7,551 bases of DNA from NCBI GenBank assembly GCA_947457975.1, contig CANGYC010000113.1, positions 1 to 7,551 of the forward strand, written 5' to 3'. Made by a program: the position numbers and the translations under genes. This DNA comes from Comamonadaceae bacterium. GTDB lineage: Bacteria > Pseudomonadota > Gammaproteobacteria > Burkholderiales > Burkholderiaceae_C. Shown piece after piece: positions 5,350-7,551 of this stretch. A model generated the notes under the pieces. The model was not told the DNA's origin, did not search any database, and was given only the letters and a program-made list of their open reading frames with translations. The first letter of the stretch is position 1, and each line of letters opens with the position of its first letter.

Positions 5350-5789
5350 ACGGTCTTCTCATCATCGCGCATGCACCCCTGGCCTCGGCCATGCTGCAGT
5401 GCGTGTCGCATGTGTTCACCGATCCGGCCCAGGGCATCGCGGCCCTGGACGTGCAGCCCAACATGCCGCCCGAGGAAACCCTGGCGCAGGCCCGCATCCT
5501 CATGGGCCAGCTCGCTTGCTCCCAGGTGCTGGTGCTCACCGACATCTTCGGTGCCACCCCTTGCAACGTGGCGCAAAAGCTCGTGGACGGCGTGGACAGC
5601 CGCTTGATCGCGGGCCTGAACCTGCCCATGTTGTTGCGGGCCGTGTCTTATCGGCATGAGCCGCTGGAGGCGCTGGTCGCCCGTGCCTTGTCGGGCGCCA
5701 GCCAGGGCGTGATGCAGGTGGCGATCACCGCGCCGCAGAACCAGAACAGAAGACACCATGATCAAGACCGTTACGACCATCAACAATAA
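5346..5789 (+). CDS. PTS EIIA component, mannose/fructose-type (PTS-EIIA-Man fold)
   Basis: A cytoplasmic phosphocarrier that accepts phosphate from HPr. It has 147 residues. The phosphorylation site is H9 in LLIIAHAPLA, directly after the first strand as in EIIA-Man. The second signature TDIFGATPCN (65-74) contains D66, the acidic residue beside the active histidine in this fold. No EIIB, EIIC or EIID domain follows. In betaproteobacteria such lone EIIA-Man proteins sit with HPr and EI and are regarded as regulatory. The gene starts inside the MFS stop (ATGA). The last 11 codons overlap the HPr gene by 32 bases in another frame, giving a charged, histidine-rich tail (RRHHDQDRYDHQQ) that looks unlike the folded domain and probably exists only because the frame has no earlier stop. 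The fold itself appears to end near residue 130. Confidence 0.93.
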   Translation: MNGLLIIAHAPLASAMLQCVSHVFTDPAQGIAALDVQPNMPPEETLAQARILMGQLACSQVLVLTDIFGATPCNVAQKLVDGVDSRLIAGLNLPMLLRAVSYRHEPLEALVARALSGASQGVMQVAITAPQNQNRRHHDQDRYDHQQ

Positions 5790-6027
5790 GTTGGGCCTGC
5801 ATGCCCGCGCATCGGCCAAGCTCACCAAGCTCGCTGGCAGCTTCAGCTGCGAGGTCTGGATGAGCCGGGGCGAGCGCCGGGTCAACGCCAAGAGCATCAT
5901 GGGCGTGATGATGCTGGCCGCCGGCCTGGGCAGCACGGTGGAGATCGAGACAAACGGCGCCCAGGAGCAGGAAGCCATGGACGCGCTCCTGGCGCTGATC
6001 AACGACAAATTTGGCGAGGGCGAATGA
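5758..6027 (+). CDS. ptsH: HPr phosphocarrier protein
   Basis: A small cytoplasmic phosphocarrier that shuttles phosphate from EI to EIIA. It has 89 residues, the usual size. The catalytic motif is KLGLHARASAKL, with the phospho-histidine H15 and the stabilising R17. The regulatory serine is present as S46 in VNAKSIMGVMML, the site used by HPr kinase/phosphorylase, which many betaproteobacteria carry elsewhere in the genome. The N-terminal strand MIKTVTTINN is typical of the proteobacterial group. The ATG at 5758 lies inside the EIIA gene (32-base overlap), preceded only by a weak AGAAG. Its stop overlaps the EI start by ATGA. It is translationally coupled on both sides, which would keep the three phosphorelay proteins in step. 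Confidence 0.97.
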   Translation: MIKTVTTINNKLGLHARASAKLTKLAGSFSCEVWMSRGERRVNAKSIMGVMMLAAGLGSTVEIETNGAQEQEAMDALLALINDKFGEGE

Positions 6028-7551
6028 CCTTTTCCATTCACGGCCTGGCGGTCTCCCGTGGCATTGCGATCGGGCGTGCCGTGCTGGTCGCGTCCAGCCG
6101 GGCCGACGTGGCGCACTACTTCATCGAGCCGGACAAGATTGCCGAGGAAGTGCAGCGCGTGAAAGTGGCCCGCGATGCCGTGGTCGAGGAGATCACGCGG
6201 GTGCAGCGCGAACTGCCCAAGGAGGCGCCGCCCGAGCTGGCTGCGCTGCTCGATGTGCACCTGATGCTGCTGCAGGACGAGCAGCTGAGCACAGGCGTCA
6301 AGCACTGGATCACCGAGCGCCACTACAACGGCGAATGGGCGGTGACCACGCAGTACGAGGTGTTTGCCCGCCAGTTCGACGAGATGCAGGACCCCTACCT
6401 GCGTGAGCGCAAGGCCGATCTGGAGCAGGTGACCGAACGCATCTTGCGCTACCTCAAGGGCGCGGGCTCACCCGTGCAGCCGCCTGCCCCCTCGCGCCGC
6501 GCGCAGCAGGACCTGCTGCTGGGCGACACGCTGGACGTGCCGCTGGTGCTGATTGCGCACGACATGGCGCCGGCCGACATGCTGCAGTTCAAGCAGAGCC
6601 TGTTCGCCGGTTTCGCTACCGATGTGGGCGGCCGCACTTCGCACACGGCCATCGTGGCGCGCAGCATGGACATCCCGGCGGTGGTGGGTGCGCGCAGCGC
6701 CAGCCAGCTGATCAAGCAGGACGACTGGGTCATCATCGACGGCGAGGCCGGCGTGCTCATCGTCGATCCCTCGCCCATCATCCTGGCCGAGTACGGCTTC
6801 AAGCAGCGCCAGGGCGAGCTCGAGCGCGAGCGGCTGAACCGGCTTCGCCACACCCCTGCCGTCACCCTGGACGGCCAGAAGGTCGAGTTGCTGGCCAACA
6901 TCGAACTGCCCGAGGACACCAAGGGCGCAGTGGCCGCCGGCGCCGTGGGCGTGGGGCTGTTCCGCAGCGAGTTTCTCTTCATGGGCCGCGGCGGCGCCCT
7001 GCCCGATGAGGAAGAGCAGTACCAGGCCTATGTGCGTGCGCTCGAGGGCATGCATGGCCTGCCGGTGACCATCCGCACCGTGGACATCGGCTCAGACAAG
7101 CCGCTGGAGCGCAGCGCCCGCCAGGACACCCACCTCAACCCCGCCCTGGGTTTGCGGGCCATCCGATGGAGCCTGGCCGATCCGCCCATGTTCCTCACCC
7201 AGCTGCGGGCCATCCTGCGGGCGGCCGCGCACGGGCAGGTGAACCTGCTGGTGCCCATGCTGGGCCATGTGCGCGAGATCCGGCAGACCCTCTCACTGCT
7301 GGATCATGCGCGCGTGCAGCTGGACAACCGTGGCGTGCCCTACGGCCCCGTGAAACTGGGCGCCATGATCGAGGTGCCTGCGGCGGCCTTGATGCTCAAG
7401 GTGTTCCTGAAGTACTTTGACTTTCTCTCCGTCGGCACCAACGATCTGATTCAGTACACCCTCGCGATCGACCGGGCCGACGAGGCCGTGGCCCACCTGT
7501 ACGACCCGTGCCATCCTGCGGTGCTGCGTTTGCTGGCCGACACCATTACCG
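6024..7551 (+). CDS. ptsI: PTS Enzyme I (PEP-protein phosphotransferase), 3'-truncated by window edge
   Basis: The first enzyme of the phosphorelay; it autophosphorylates from PEP and passes phosphate to HPr H15. 509 residues are visible and the frame is open to the edge, with about 85 residues missing by comparison with E. coli EI (575). In order: the N-terminal FSIHGLAVSRGIAIGRA start; a helical HPr-binding region (about 35-150); the phosphohistidine motif GGRTSHTAIVAR with H207 (E. coli H189); and the linker to the PEP-utilising barrel. The barrel shows FRSEFLFM (R314), IRTVDIGSDK (R351), MIEVPAA (E450) and VGTNDLIQYT (N473, D474). The catalytic cysteine of the CGELAGD motif lies beyond the edge. 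It is about 18 residues longer than E. coli before H207, owing to a proline-rich stretch near 149-160 (SPVQPPAPSRR). The start overlaps the HPr stop by ATGA. No frameshift is seen. Confidence 0.97.
   Translation, partial: MTFSIHGLAVSRGIAIGRAVLVASSRADVAHYFIEPDKIAEEVQRVKVARDAVVEEITRVQRELPKEAPPELAALLDVHLMLLQDEQLSTGVKHWITERHYNGEWAVTTQYEVFARQFDEMQDPYLRERKADLEQVTERILRYLKGAGSPVQPPAPSRRAQQDLLLGDTLDVPLVLIAHDMAPADMLQFKQSLFAGFATDVGGRTSHTAIVARSMDIPAVVGARSASQLIKQDDWVIIDGEAGVLIVDPSPIILAEYGFKQRQGELERERLNRLRHTPAVTLDGQKVELLANIELPEDTKGAVAAGAVGVGLFRSEFLFMGRGGALPDEEEQYQAYVRALEGMHGLPVTIRTVDIGSDKPLERSARQDTHLNPALGLRAIRWSLADPPMFLTQLRAILRAAAHGQVNLLVPMLGHVREIRQTLSLLDHARVQLDNRGVPYGPVKLGAMIEVPAAALMLKVFLKYFDFLSVGTNDLIQYTLAIDRADEAVAHLYDPCHPAVLRLLADTIT

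Noticed and set aside
5310..6323. Long minus-strand open frame (337 codons) opposite EIIA, HPr and EI
   Set aside because: It lies antisense to three genes with clear catalytic motifs, is rich in His/Arg/Gln as expected from reverse reading of GC-rich codons, and shows no domain.

Overview
The window is a high-GC, densely coded chromosomal segment. It most resembles a betaproteobacterium of the order Burkholderiales, probably family Comamonadaceae. The basis is the strong G/C preference at third codon positions, the S17 and cytochrome c' sequences, and a sugar-permease-free PTS (EIIA-HPr-EI) typical of that group. This placement is recalled family knowledge plus inference, not a database search. 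I see no mobile element, CRISPR array, tRNA or rRNA.

Layout, left to right. (1) The 3' part of rpsQ (ribosomal protein S17) ends the visible ribosomal operon and is followed by a textbook terminator with a UUCG loop. (2) A type II (Prx5-like) peroxiredoxin stands alone. A palindromic bidirectional terminator separates it from a convergent gene. (3) On the minus strand are a membrane cytochrome b561-type protein and, 61 bases downstream of it, a GNAT acetyltransferase. (4) Divergent from the cytochrome b gene is a periplasmic cytochrome c'. (5) Convergent with cytochrome c' is a TlpA/thioredoxin-like lipoprotein with a CISC active site, and a hairpin lies between the two stop codons. (6) From 3536 to the right edge is one tightly packed plus-strand run: an unknown lipoprotein, an MFS transporter, PTS EIIA (mannose type), HPr and Enzyme I, which is cut by the window edge. 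Every junction in this run overlaps: three are 4-base ATGA overlaps and one is a 32-base overlap.

How the genes work together. EI takes phosphate from PEP, passes it to HPr at His15 and then to EIIA at His9. No EIIB or EIIC is visible, so this is best read as a regulatory phosphorelay rather than a sugar importer. The two cytochromes form a likely functional pair, with a quinol-side membrane cytochrome b and a periplasmic NO/CO-binding cytochrome c'. The peroxiredoxin and the TlpA-like lipoprotein are separate thiol-redox functions in the cytoplasm and at the cell envelope.

Most of the window is ordinary housekeeping and accessory metabolism. I found no convincing undescribed system. The points most worth a second look are the coupling of an unknown lipoprotein and an MFS carrier to the regulatory PTS, the out-of-frame EIIA/HPr overlap, the cytochrome b/c' pair, and the 3440-3535 divergent intergenic region, which has a perfect inverted repeat and two possible leaderless starts.
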